Position numbers and translations under genes: made by a program. From NCBI GenBank assembly GCA_026399075.1, contig JAPLRR010000096.1, positions 1-58,351 of the forward strand: a stretch of DNA of 58,351 nt, read 5' to 3'. This document shows positions 9,120 through 17,040 of the stretch, piece after piece. Source of the DNA: Methylococcales bacterium (GTDB taxonomy: Bacteria; Pseudomonadota; Gammaproteobacteria; Methylococcales; Methylomonadaceae). Below the pieces are notes generated by a model, which had not been told where the DNA came from, ran no database searches, and was given only the letters and a program-made list of their open reading frames with translations. The stretch's first letter is position 1, and every line of letters begins with the position of its first letter.

Positions 9120-9150
9120 TGGTGGAGGCGGGGGGAATTGAACCCCCGTC
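9120..9150 (-). other. probable attachment site (3' end of ssrA)
   Basis: P4-type integrases commonly recombine at the T-arm/CCA end of tRNA and tmRNA genes. The ssrA 3' end is intact here and directly abuts the integrase region, as expected when the element carries a copy that restores the gene. I found no second copy of this sequence to the left within the window, so the other junction must be outside; the exact core cannot be defined from one end. Confidence 0.5.
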
Positions 9151-9495
9151 CGCAAGTACTCCGCCATAAGGTCTACATGCTTATCTCGTCTTTAGTTTAG
9201 CTGATGACTACCCGTCGAGCCAAGAAAATCACCAGCGATTCCGTAAGGTTTTAGCGCATCCACACCGGACAGGCTTCAGCGCGATCTTATGTAGATGACC
9301 TCTGAGCGACTAGCGAACTAATCTCCACCCGCATAAGCACAGATGGTCAAAGGAATGGTGCTGTTATTAAGCAGCTAGAGCCATTGAGTAGTTTTCGTCA
9401 TTTGCGAATACTTAGTTTCTGTAGGATTTACGAGGTGTACAGTCCTCGGCATGCACTCAAGGTTTTGCTACCCACGTCGAAGCCATGTCGCCCCC
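9120..9495 (-). ncRNA. ssrA: tmRNA
   Basis: A one-piece transfer-messenger RNA of about 376 nt that rescues stalled ribosomes. The 5' end GGGGGCG pairs with CGCCTCC before the encoded CCA (complement of 9120-9122), giving a 7-bp acceptor stem, and the T-arm GGTTCAATTCC is present. The resume codon is GCA at 9405-9403 and the tag reads ANDENYSMALAA followed by two stops (9369-9364), close to the E. coli tag ANDENYALAA with two extra residues. The ends were set from the acceptor stem. Confidence 0.96.
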
Positions 9496-9532
9496 TTGTG
9501 GTTTACAGGCTATAAGATATAGCCTTTACAAA

Positions 9533-9575
9533 AAAGTTCAAGCCCCGGATTAAAAGTTTTAATGCGGGGCTTGAG
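9533..9575 (-). terminator. strong terminator after the cold-shock gene
   Basis: A long hairpin (CAAGCCCCG arm, complementary CGGGGCTTG arm, AT-rich inner stem) followed on the minus strand by AACTTTTTT. It ends the cold-shock transcript and insulates ssrA, whose promoter must lie between here and 9495. Confidence 0.85.
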
Positions 9576-9632
9576 GCTTGTTTGTGTTTCAGCGCCTTTG
9601 CCTTTAACGGGCAGGGTGCTGAAGGTGTTGCT

Positions 9633-9845
9633 TTAGATAACGGTTACGTTTTCAGCTTGTGGGCCTTTTTGGCCTTGGGTAACGCTGAATTGTACTTTTT
9701 TGCCTTCATCTAACGATTTGTAACCGCCAGAATTGTTGATTTGTTGAAAATGGACAAAGACATCAGGACCTGATGCTTGTTCGATAAAGCCGAAGCCTTT
9801 ATCAGAGTTAAACCATTTTACAGTGCCAGTAGTAAGAGTAGACAT
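9633..9845 (-). CDS. cold-shock protein (CspA family)
   Basis: A 70-residue OB-fold single-strand nucleic-acid-binding protein, the standard length. RNA-binding motifs RNP1 (KGFGFI) and RNP2 (VFVHF) are both intact, and the N-terminal [11 protein letters not shown] is canonical. It acts as an RNA chaperone in the cytoplasm. Monocistronic: strong promoter at 9995-10022, leader of about 140 nt, terminator at 9533-9575. The long leader is typical of cold-inducible csp messages, though not every family member is cold-induced. Confidence 0.95.
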   Translation of the reverse strand: MSTLTTGTVKWFNSDKGFGFIEQASGPDVFVHFQQINNSGGYKSLDEGKKVQFSVTQGQKGPQAENVTVI

Positions 9846-9994
9846 AATGAATCCTTAAGATTAAGTAATAAAGCCATAAAGGCGGGTAGAGCCGGGAAAT
9901 TTAGAAATTACTTAATGAAACAAGGACGAGCTACTACTAGGAGAAAGATCGAAACGGTAAACAGAGGGTAAGTCAGATTTTCAAGCTAGAGCCA

Positions 9995-10022
9995 ATTATA
10001 AGCATTTTCTAATTAATGTCAA
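9995..10022 (-). promoter_or_regulatory. sigma-70 promoter of the cold-shock gene
   Basis: On the minus strand a perfect TTGACA (10022-10017) and a perfect TATAAT (10000-9995) are separated by 16 bp. Transcription would start near 9988, leaving an untranslated leader of about 140 nt before the ATG at 9845. Confidence 0.8.
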
Positions 10023-10124
10023 TTTATATTTTATGGTTTGTGCATTGGCTTTGCCGTGCCACTTAAATGCGAGCGGTAAAATGCAGATAAGTTACAATGG
10101 CAGAAAACAGACTAGAGCCCCGCG

Positions 10125-11270
10125 ATGTTCCGAATTAGCCAATACATGCGCGAGTTGATCGCGCCAACCCCCATAACGCCTACCCGCAAGCCCGCAGCTC
10201 CCGTGGTGATCTGGAATTTGATCCGCCGCTGTAATTTGGCCTGCAAGCATTGTTATACAACCTCGGCGGACATTGATTTTCCGGGTGAGCTGACTACGCC
10301 GGAAATTTATGCGGTGATGGATGATTTAAAAGCCTTTAAGGTGCCTGTGCTGATTTTATCGGGCGGTGAACCTTTGCTGCATCCTGATATTTTTGCTATT
10401 TCCCGACGCGCCAAAGCCATGGGTTTTTATGTGGCTTTGTCCAGTAATGGCACTAAAATCACCGCCAATAATATTGATGAACTGGCCAGCATTGGCTATC
10501 AGTATGTGGGTGTGAGTTTGGATGGCATTAAAGATACCCATGACAAGTTTCGGCGAGTCCAAGGTTCTTTTGACGAGGCTATGCGCGGTGTGCATTTGTG
10601 TTTGGATCGTGGTATTAAAGTCGGCATACGCTTTACGTTGACCCAAGATAATGCCCAGGATTTTCCGGCGCTGTTGCAGTTGATGGACGACAATGATATC
10701 GACAAGTTTTATTTGTCGCATTTGAATTACGGGGGCCGTGGCAATAGGAACCGTAAGGACGATGCGTTTTTTGACATGACCCGCGAGGTCATGGATTTGT
10801 TGTTTGACACCTGCTATGAGTGGCTTAAGGCAGGTAAGGACAGGGAGTTTGTGACGGGCAATAATGATGCGGACGCGGTGTATTTTTTACATTGGGTGGG
10901 TCGGCGTTTTCCTGATCAAGCTGCACATATCAAGGCCAAGCTGGCCCAATGGGGCGGTAACGCGTCGGGGGTTAATGTCGCCAATATTGATAATTTAGGC
11001 AATGTGCATCCGGATACGTTTTGGTGGCATTATGATTTGGGCAATGTCAGGCAGCGCCCGTTTTCAGAAATATGGCTAGACACCAGCGACCCTTTAATGG
11101 CGGGGCTTAAGCAGTCCCCCAGGCCGCTGGAAGGCCGTTGCGGCAGTTGTTATTATCAAGCGATTTGTAATGGCAACACACGGGTTAGGGCCGCACAAAC
11201 CGCCGCTAATTATTGGGCGGAAGATCCGGGGTGTTATTTGTCTGATGCTGAGTGTGCCGCGCCAGTTTAA
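10125..11270 (+). CDS. nirJ: heme d1 biosynthesis radical SAM protein NirJ
   Basis: A 381-residue radical SAM enzyme. The cluster motif is C36-X3-C40-X2-C43 (RRCNLACKHC), with the GGEPLL motif after it. The N-terminus (MFRISQYMRELIAPTP), the central YLSHLNYGGRGNRN-like stretch and the C-terminal Cys group (GRCGSCYYQAICNGN) match NirJ, which removes propionate side chains from didecarboxysiroheme on the way to heme d1, cofactor of cytochrome cd1 nitrite reductase. No nirS, nirF or other heme d1 genes are near; its neighbours are a cold-shock gene and, convergently with a 4-bp overlap, a CDF exporter. A related heme-pathway role (AhbC/AhbD-like) is the alternative. Confidence 0.85.
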   Translation: MFRISQYMRELIAPTPITPTRKPAAPVVIWNLIRRCNLACKHCYTTSADIDFPGELTTPEIYAVMDDLKAFKVPVLILSGGEPLLHPDIFAISRRAKAMGFYVALSSNGTKITANNIDELASIGYQYVGVSLDGIKDTHDKFRRVQGSFDEAMRGVHLCLDRGIKVGIRFTLTQDNAQDFPALLQLMDDNDIDKFYLSHLNYGGRGNRNRKDDAFFDMTREVMDLLFDTCYEWLKAGKDREFVTGNNDADAVYFLHWVGRRFPDQAAHIKAKLAQWGGNASGVNVANIDNLGNVHPDTFWWHYDLGNVRQRPFSEIWLDTSDPLMAGLKQSPRPLEGRCGSCYYQAICNGNTRVRAAQTAANYWAEDPGCYLSDAECAAPV

Positions 11271-12232
11271 TGGTGGTGGCCGTGATGGTGGTGATGGCAT
11301 TGGTCGTGCTTTAAGGGCACAGTTAATGAACAGGCATGGGTGTTGGTGCCCAATTCAATTTGCAAGGTGCTATGGTGGACTGCATAGCGGTCTTTGAGTG
11401 TCAGTACACAGGCGTCAACGAAATCATCGCCCGGATGTCCCGCAGGCATCACCAGATGGACGGTCAGGGCATTTTCGGTGGTGCTTAAGCCCCAGATATG
11501 TAAATCATGGATACCCGTTACCCCCTCCAATTCGCAAAGATAATCGTTGATGGCCTGTGCGTCTATATGCGCTGGAACGGCGCTTAAGGCCAGTTGCAAA
11601 GAATCCCGTAGCAAGCCCCAGGTACCAACTAATATTACCGCGACAATCACTAGGCTCATGACCGGGTCTAACCAATACCAGCCCGTGTAAAACATCGTGA
11701 TGCCAGCAACCACCACGGCCATAGAGACGGCGGTGTCCGCGAGCATGTGCAGATAAGCGCCACGTATGTTTAGGTCGCCTTTGCTGCCTTTCATCAATAA
11801 CAATGCTGACATGCCATTGATGGCAATGCCTACCCCCGCCACCACGGATAGGGTTAGGCCAGCGATGGCTGGTGCTTGGTTAAGGCGTAACACGGCTTCC
11901 CACGCTATTGCCCCGCAGGCCACCATCAACATCATGGCATTGGCGAGCGCGGCAAGTATGGAGCTGCTGCGCAAGCCGTAAGTGTAGCGTTTGCTGGGTT
12001 GCTTACGCGCCAAAACAATGGCACTTAAGGCCAGCAGCAAGCCCAGTACATCTGAAGCATTATGTCCGGCATCGGCAATTAATGCGGTTGAGTTGGCCAA
12101 AAACCCGTAACTGAATTCCACGGCCACAAAGGCCATATTCAGGGCGATAGCAAGCACAAAAATCCGGCCTTGCTTATCAGGGGCAGGGTGATTGTGTTCT
12201 TTGGAATGATTGTGCGGATGGTGGTGCGCCAT
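11267..12232 (-). CDS. cation diffusion facilitator (Zn/Co/Cd exporter, CzcD/ZitB-like)
   Basis: A 321-residue CDF transporter that exports divalent cations, mainly zinc, in exchange for protons at the inner membrane. Six membrane segments span about residues 25-205. The transport-site motifs are DAGHNASD and HMLADT, and a cytoplasmic C-terminal domain follows. Both ends are His-rich (MAHHHPHNHS... and a final CHHHHHGHHH), as in zinc-binding CDF members. Its stop overlaps that of nirJ by 4 bp on the opposite strand. Confidence 0.92.
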   Translation of the reverse strand: MAHHHPHNHSKEHNHPAPDKQGRIFVLAIALNMAFVAVEFSYGFLANSTALIADAGHNASDVLGLLLALSAIVLARKQPSKRYTYGLRSSSILAALANAMMLMVACGAIAWEAVLRLNQAPAIAGLTLSVVAGVGIAINGMSALLLMKGSKGDLNIRGAYLHMLADTAVSMAVVVAGITMFYTGWYWLDPVMSLVIVAVILVGTWGLLRDSLQLALSAVPAHIDAQAINDYLCELEGVTGIHDLHIWGLSTTENALTVHLVMPAGHPGDDFVDACVLTLKDRYAVHHSTLQIELGTNTHACSLTVPLKHDQCHHHHHGHHH

Positions 12233-12430
12233 ACTATGCTGAGTAATTGTAAGTTGAAGGGCTGTGTTGTTATCGGGTTTTTGCGTTTCAGTATCCGAAA
12301 TTACTTTATATCATTCCGGGAGTTCTAACAGAAGCAATTAGAGGCCAAAGAACCAATTTTTAATTGTCCATTTTGTATTTATTCAGACCCCTTGGCCACA
12401 AGAAGTCTTGGCGCAGGGGTAATTTTGTAC

Positions 12431-12470
12431 CTTTCCCCTTTGAAAAAGGGGGAATCTTGTGAGGGACTGA
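12431..12470. repeat. CCCCTTTGAAAAAGGGG dispersed palindrome (copy 1)
   Basis: A short GC-rich inverted repeat, TTCCCC-TTTGAAAAA-GGGGAA, followed by GAGGG, in the gap between the CDF and ZIP genes. The same core occurs at 27537-27623 and 58179-58215. It is a dispersed repeat family and may also act as a weak terminator. Confidence 0.55.
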
Positions 12471-12510
12471 ATTTTCACTACTGGCCAATAATTAAGCCAG
12501 CAAGGATTGG

Positions 12511-13326
12511 TTATTGGAAATTATGGGCAATATTGTGCATGGTGCAGATCACCAATACGCCGGCAGCAATTAAGGTGATTTGTTGCAGCGAGGTTTTCAT
12601 GTCGGTTTTGGTGTGCAATGACGGTATTAGATCGGCAACTGCAATATAGATAAAGCTGGAAGCCGCTAAAGCCAGAAAATAGGGCAGTTTGTCGTGTAAA
12701 TCAGCCAGGCTGAAATACGCCAGTACACCGCCCAGCACAGTTGTCAAGCTAGCCAGTATGTTATAAAAAAGTGCCTTGCCTTTGGAATAACCGCTGTCCA
12801 GCAAAATGGCGAAGTCGCCGACTTCTTGGGGGATTTCATGGGCCGCCACCGCAAGGCTGGTCACTATGCCCAATTGCACATCCGTTAAAAACGCGGCGGC
12901 AATTAATACCCCATCGACAAAATTGTGGATGCTGTCCCCTAAAATAATCAGTGCCCCCGCCGATTTGGCAATACCGTGGCTATGTCCATGGCTATGGTCA
13001 TGATGGGGGTCATCACCGTGTGCTTCACAGCTGCCGTAATGGCAATGCCGCCAAATCAACAGCTTTTCGAGCACAAAAAAACCGAGTATACCCGCTAAAA
13101 TGGTTGCCGATAAGGCTTGGAATTGGCTGGGATTGACTTCTGCAAATGCTTCAGGGATTAGTCCCCAAAAGGCCACGGCCAATAAGGCGCCAATGGCAAA
13201 GCTAATGCCATGCGGCAAAACGGCATTGCGGTGATGGTCTTTCAACAATAAAAAAACGGCGGCCGCCATCACGCTTAATATGCCACCGATAGCGGTAAAA
13301 ATGATAATGAACACTAATAAATGCAC
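12511..13326 (-). CDS. ZIP-family metal transporter
   Basis: A 271-residue ZIP transporter with about eight membrane helices. Helix IV carries HNFVDG and helix V AHEIPQEVGD, the metal-binding pair of the family. Between helices III and IV is a His-rich loop (PHHDHSHGHSHG). ZIP proteins bring zinc or other divalent metals into the cytoplasm. It follows pgeF with a 4-bp gap, making a rluD-pgeF-ZIP transcription unit, and lies beside a CDF exporter, so import and export genes for the same class of metal are adjacent. Confidence 0.9.
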   Translation of the reverse strand: MHLLVFIIIFTAIGGILSVMAAAVFLLLKDHHRNAVLPHGISFAIGALLAVAFWGLIPEAFAEVNPSQFQALSATILAGILGFFVLEKLLIWRHCHYGSCEAHGDDPHHDHSHGHSHGIAKSAGALIILGDSIHNFVDGVLIAAAFLTDVQLGIVTSLAVAAHEIPQEVGDFAILLDSGYSKGKALFYNILASLTTVLGGVLAYFSLADLHDKLPYFLALAASSFIYIAVADLIPSLHTKTDMKTSLQQITLIAAGVLVICTMHNIAHNFQ

Positions 13327-13330
13327 GTGT

Positions 13331-14080
13331 TTATTCTCTCCAAATTAAGGTTGCCATGCGTCCGGTTTGGCTATCACGGCGATACGAATAAAAATCTTCC
13401 TTTTCAGTCACGGTGCAGTGTGTTCCGCCAAAGACTTGGCTTATCCCCAGCGAAGCCAATTCAATCTTGGCCAGTTGGTAAATGTCCGCCAAGCACTTGC
13501 CATTAGCTTGGGCTTTAAAAGCCGGGCTGTACGTGGCTGATTTTTCTAAAAATGCGTCACGAACTTCCAATCCCACTTCAAAACAATCCGGGCCAATGGC
13601 AGGCCCTAACCAAATTAGTAAGTCTGCCATGGCTGTTTCTGTGGGTAGCATGGCAGTCAAGGTGTTGCTGATAACGCCAGCCAACAAACCCCGCCAGCCC
13701 GCATGGATGGCTGCCACTCTACTGCCATCGCTGGTGCAGGCCAACAAGGGCAAGCAATCGGCGGTCAACACGGCACAAACTATCCCGGCCTGGTCGGTAT
13801 AGCTGGCATCGGCTTGTGGTAATGCAACAGTGCTGGCCGCATCAACGGCCTTGTTGCTGTGTATTTGTTCCAGCCACACGGGTTCATGGGGTAATGCCAG
13901 CATTTCGGCTATAAGCTGGCGGTTATGGTTGACCTTATTGGGGTCGTCACCCACATGCGTGGCCGGGTTGAGTGTGGCATAAGCAGCTTGGCTTACGCCG
14001 CCCGTGCGTAAGGTGGTTGCGGCATGGATATTTGCAGGTGCGGGCCAATCGGGTGTCAGCCAAGGTTTATGTTTATTCAT
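13331..14080 (-). CDS. pgeF: peptidoglycan editing factor (YfiH, multicopper-like fold)
   Basis: A 249-residue PgeF/YfiH protein. The family hydrolyses wrongly incorporated amino acids such as L-Ser from UDP-MurNAc so that only L-Ala enters peptidoglycan; older annotations call it laccase-domain or purine nucleosidase. Visible signatures: LTADCLPLLACT and AAIHAGWRGLLAGV with the metal-ligand Cys and His, and GPAIGPDCFEVG. Its start overlaps the rluD stop by 8 bp, the gammaproteobacterial order rluD-pgeF. Confidence 0.93.
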   Translation of the reverse strand: MNKHKPWLTPDWPAPANIHAATTLRTGGVSQAAYATLNPATHVGDDPNKVNHNRQLIAEMLALPHEPVWLEQIHSNKAVDAASTVALPQADASYTDQAGIVCAVLTADCLPLLACTSDGSRVAAIHAGWRGLLAGVISNTLTAMLPTETAMADLLIWLGPAIGPDCFEVGLEVRDAFLEKSATYSPAFKAQANGKCLADIYQLAKIELASLGISQVFGGTHCTVTEKEDFYSYRRDSQTGRMATLIWRE

Positions 14081-15011
14081 TGTCAGCTAAGGCGGCCAAT
14101 AGGCGGGTCATGTCATCAGGTAAAGCTTGCTCCCATTCACAATATTCATCTGTCACTGGGTGTTGCAAGCCCAATTTTGCCGCGTGTAAGGCTTGGCGCT
14201 TAAAGCTGCGCAGTTCTTTTTCCAGTTGTTCACTGCAATTGGGCGGCATTTGGAAGCGACCACCATAGACTTGGTCGCCTAACAACGGGTAACGGATATG
14301 CGCCATGTGCACCCGGATTTGATGGGTGCGCCCGGTTTCCAGCTTAACTTGCACAAGCGTGTGCCGGGCAAAGCGCTGCACCACCCGATAATGGGTGACG
14401 GCAAATTTGCCTGATTCTTTTACCGCATAGCGTTTACGGTCGGTTGGATGCCGGGCTATCGGCTCATCCACAGTGCCACCTGCGGTCATACGGCCACGGG
14501 TAATGGCCAAGTATTCGCGGGTGATGGCCCGTTCTTGTAACTGTTGTGTCAGGCTATTATGCGCTTGCAAGGTTTTGGCAATCATCAGCAAACCGCTGGT
14601 TTCTTTGTCAATGCGGTGGACTATGCCGGCGCGTGGCAGGGTTTCCAAGCTGGCGTCGTGGTTTAGCAAGGCGTTGAGCAAAGTGCCCTGCCAATTCCCC
14701 ACTGCCGGATGCACCACCAGGCCTGCTGGCTTATTGACGATCAGCAGGCTGTCATCCTCAAAAATAATGTCTAAGGGAATAGCTTGGGCCTCAAAGGTCA
14801 CCACCACTTCGGCTTCGGCATCAAGTTTTATCTCTTCGCCGCCTTCAAGCTTGTCTTTGGCCTTAAGGCTTAAGCCATTGACCAGCACCCGCCCGTCTTT
14901 AACCCAGGTTTGTAATTTACTGCGGGAATAATCCGCAAACAATTCGGCTAGCGCTTGGTCCAAACGCATACCCGCCAATTCGTATGGCACTATAGCTGTT
15001 AATCTTGTCAT
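14073..15011 (-). CDS. rluD: 23S rRNA pseudouridine synthase RluD
   Basis: A 312-residue enzyme when started at the ATG at 15011; an upstream in-frame ATG at 15035 would add eight residues but lacks a ribosome site and does not fit the family. An S4-like domain (MRLDQALAELFADYSRSKL) is followed by the synthase domain with catalytic D135 in HRIDKETSGL. RluD isomerises U1911, U1915 and U1917 in helix 69 of 23S rRNA. It leads the rluD-pgeF-ZIP unit and faces bamD, an arrangement conserved in gammaproteobacteria. Confidence 0.95.
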   Translation of the reverse strand: MTRLTAIVPYELAGMRLDQALAELFADYSRSKLQTWVKDGRVLVNGLSLKAKDKLEGGEEIKLDAEAEVVVTFEAQAIPLDIIFEDDSLLIVNKPAGLVVHPAVGNWQGTLLNALLNHDASLETLPRAGIVHRIDKETSGLLMIAKTLQAHNSLTQQLQERAITREYLAITRGRMTAGGTVDEPIARHPTDRKRYAVKESGKFAVTHYRVVQRFARHTLVQVKLETGRTHQIRVHMAHIRYPLLGDQVYGGRFQMPPNCSEQLEKELRSFKRQALHAAKLGLQHPVTDEYCEWEQALPDDMTRLLAALADNE

Positions 15012-15130
15012 AACAAGTTCTTCTGAATAACCCATTGTTAAGTTATACTCGCAAGGATACCTAGCCCATCAAAAGTATCGCCGTTTATCCTGCGAGAAAA
15101 CCCCTAATATTACAACGTGTCGTTAGCACT

Positions 15131-15976
15131 ATGCGATTAATTTTCATTAAATTTTTATTTATTTGCTGTTTATGCCTTTATTTGCCGGGTTGTTCAACGC
15201 TGAGCGAGATATTTTCTGACGGCTCCAGCTCCTCAGATGAAGACGAATATGCGGGCTGGAATGCCGAAAGGTTCCGCACTGAGGCTAAGGCAGCAGTCGA
15301 TGCCGGGAGTTATGAAAAAGCGATAAAAATCTATGAGGCGCTACAGTCCCGTTACCCGTTTGGCCAAGATTCGGCGCAGACGGAGTTGGATATTGCGTAC
15401 GCTTATTTTAAAAATGATGATCCTGATTCGGCAATCGCTGCCGCTGACCGCTTTATCAAAATGAACCCCCGTAGCCCAGGGGTTGATTACGCCTATTATT
15501 TAAAAGGCTTGGTCAATTATAACCGGGGCATTGGCTTTGTTGACCGTTTTTTACCGACAGATACCTCTCAACGCGACCCTGGCACAGCCCGGGATGCCCT
15601 GAATAATTTTGAAGAGTTGATCCGCCGCTACCCAAGCAGCAAATACATTGCTGATGCACGGTTGCGGATTATTGCCCTCAAGAATAATCTGGCCATGTAT
15701 GAAGTCCATGTGGCCCGTTATTACATCAAACGTAAAGCCTATGTCGCGGCTATAGATAGGGCTGCGACAGTCATAAGCAAATTTCAGGGTACGCCAGCGG
15801 TGCCTTACGCGTTGCTGGTTATGGAGGAGGCCTACGGAAAACTTAATTTATTGGATCTAGCCGCCGATACCAAGCGGGTTTACGACCTTAACTACCCTAG
15901 TGGCCCGCCAGTCCCTGAGCAACAAAACACAACCCTATCCCACCGGGTGTGGGATTTTATTGGCCTTGAAAAATAA
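15131..15976 (+). CDS. bamD: outer membrane assembly lipoprotein BamD
   Basis: A 281-residue lipoprotein of the BAM complex that inserts beta-barrel proteins into the outer membrane. A signal peptide ends in the lipobox LPGC with the lipidated C21. TPR-like helical repeats fill the rest (YEKAIKIYEALQSRYPFG, SAIAAADRFIKMNPRSP). The length is slightly above the usual 245. It is essential in most gammaproteobacteria and would be needed for the two TpsB barrels encoded further right. Divergent from rluD, with about 95 bp between the reading frames. Confidence 0.95.
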   Translation: MRLIFIKFLFICCLCLYLPGCSTLSEIFSDGSSSSDEDEYAGWNAERFRTEAKAAVDAGSYEKAIKIYEALQSRYPFGQDSAQTELDIAYAYFKNDDPDSAIAAADRFIKMNPRSPGVDYAYYLKGLVNYNRGIGFVDRFLPTDTSQRDPGTARDALNNFEELIRRYPSSKYIADARLRIIALKNNLAMYEVHVARYYIKRKAYVAAIDRAATVISKFQGTPAVPYALLVMEEAYGKLNLLDLAADTKRVYDLNYPSGPPVPEQQNTTLSHRVWDFIGLEK

Positions 15977-16310
15977 AGCGAAAGCTGGCCAGCCTAGTCT
16001 GTTTGATTTTGTTTTATGGGTTTGGGCAAATTGTGCTGATGCTAGGAAATACGCTAGAATATTATTGAGCAGTTAATCGTAGTTGTTTTAAAGTATTAAG
16101 GATTTATTTAACGTGGGAATTAACTTCACATGGTAAATGGATTTGCGCATATTACGTTAGATTGATGTAAAGTGTTAACCCAGACGTTATTTTTGGGGGG
16201 TGCGTAATTTTTCGCCGCTTACGACTTTTATTTAATTTTGTGTATGCGCCTTACCCCCGTCATCCAATGGGCTAAGGATCATTTGGTGATGACTTTTATA
16301 GGATACTTTT
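15977..16310. other. 334-bp intergenic region before the first OmpA-like gene
   Basis: No gene seen. A possible promoter, TTGTGC at 16031 and TAGAAT at 16055 with 18-bp spacing, would give a leader of about 245 nt for the OmpA-like gene. The last 20 bp (GGATACTTTT before the ATG) are shared with the region in front of the paralogous gene at 27866. Confidence 0.35.
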
Positions 16311-16928
16311 ATGAAAACACAGTCCCTGTTAATCTGTTTGTTGGGCATAATGTCGCTCACCAAATTGGCTAGTGCCGAAGATATTAATTTTGGGAAACAA
16401 ACGCCATCAGCCAACCAGGTGATCGACGCCCTAACGCCAACTGAGCCTAGTCCAGTCGATGCCGACGACCAGAATGCCATTGGCAAGTCTCGCTCCATTG
16501 ACATGAGTGTCCTTGACGCAACACCTGCAAGCCATAAAAAGAAGGTAAAAAAAGAAATTCATAAGGCGGTGCAAAAAGCTAACAGAGAAGCTGCTTTATC
16601 TATGGAAATTCTTTTTGGCTTTAAATCTGCAGAGCTGACGGCTACGGCAAAAGACCAGCTCAAGCCGGTGGGTGAAGCAATGGCCTCCGAAAAGCTACAG
16701 CATCTCGATTTTGTTGTGGAAGGGCATACCGATGCAGTTGGCTCAAGTGCTTATAACAAAGTTCTTTCTGAAGAACGTGCGGATGCCGTAAAACGCTTTT
16801 TAGTTGACACTTTCCGAATTGATGCTTCCCGTATCCGGATTGTCGGCAAAGGCAAAAGCGACTTGCTTGATCCTAAAAATCCAGGCAGCGAAGTTAATCG
16901 GCGGGTCCGCATTATTGCTAAAAAATAA
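16311..16928 (+). CDS. small OmpA-family periplasmic/outer-membrane protein (paralogue 1)
   Basis: A 205-residue exported protein. The signal peptide ends near LASA-ED. A conserved stretch INFGKQTPSANQVIDAL follows, then a Lys-rich linker, and the C-terminal 105 residues are an OmpA-like peptidoglycan-binding domain (ILFGFKSAEL, VEGHTDAVGSSAYN, NRRVRI). There is no beta-barrel, so it probably anchors in the periplasm. It precedes the Ser/Thr kinase by 112 bp and is a close paralogue of the protein at 27866-28519, including the ribosome-site region. Its role is not known; proximity to kinase and secretion genes suggests a cell-envelope partner. Confidence 0.85.
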   Translation: MKTQSLLICLLGIMSLTKLASAEDINFGKQTPSANQVIDALTPTEPSPVDADDQNAIGKSRSIDMSVLDATPASHKKKVKKEIHKAVQKANREAALSMEILFGFKSAELTATAKDQLKPVGEAMASEKLQHLDFVVEGHTDAVGSSAYNKVLSEERADAVKRFLVDTFRIDASRIRIVGKGKSDLLDPKNPGSEVNRRVRIIAKK

Positions 16929-17040
16929 CGGCGGCTACTCTTTGATGTGGGAAGGGGCCTTGTGTGACCGCTTTTAATTTTTAGAAGGTTGGGTAAGGCC
17001 AATCAGTTTTTTTCCTCACCTATAGCACTTTGGTTATTGC

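Noticed and set aside
15012..15035. Upstream in-frame start of rluD
   Set aside because: No ribosome site and eight extra residues not matching the family; the ATG at 15011 fits better.
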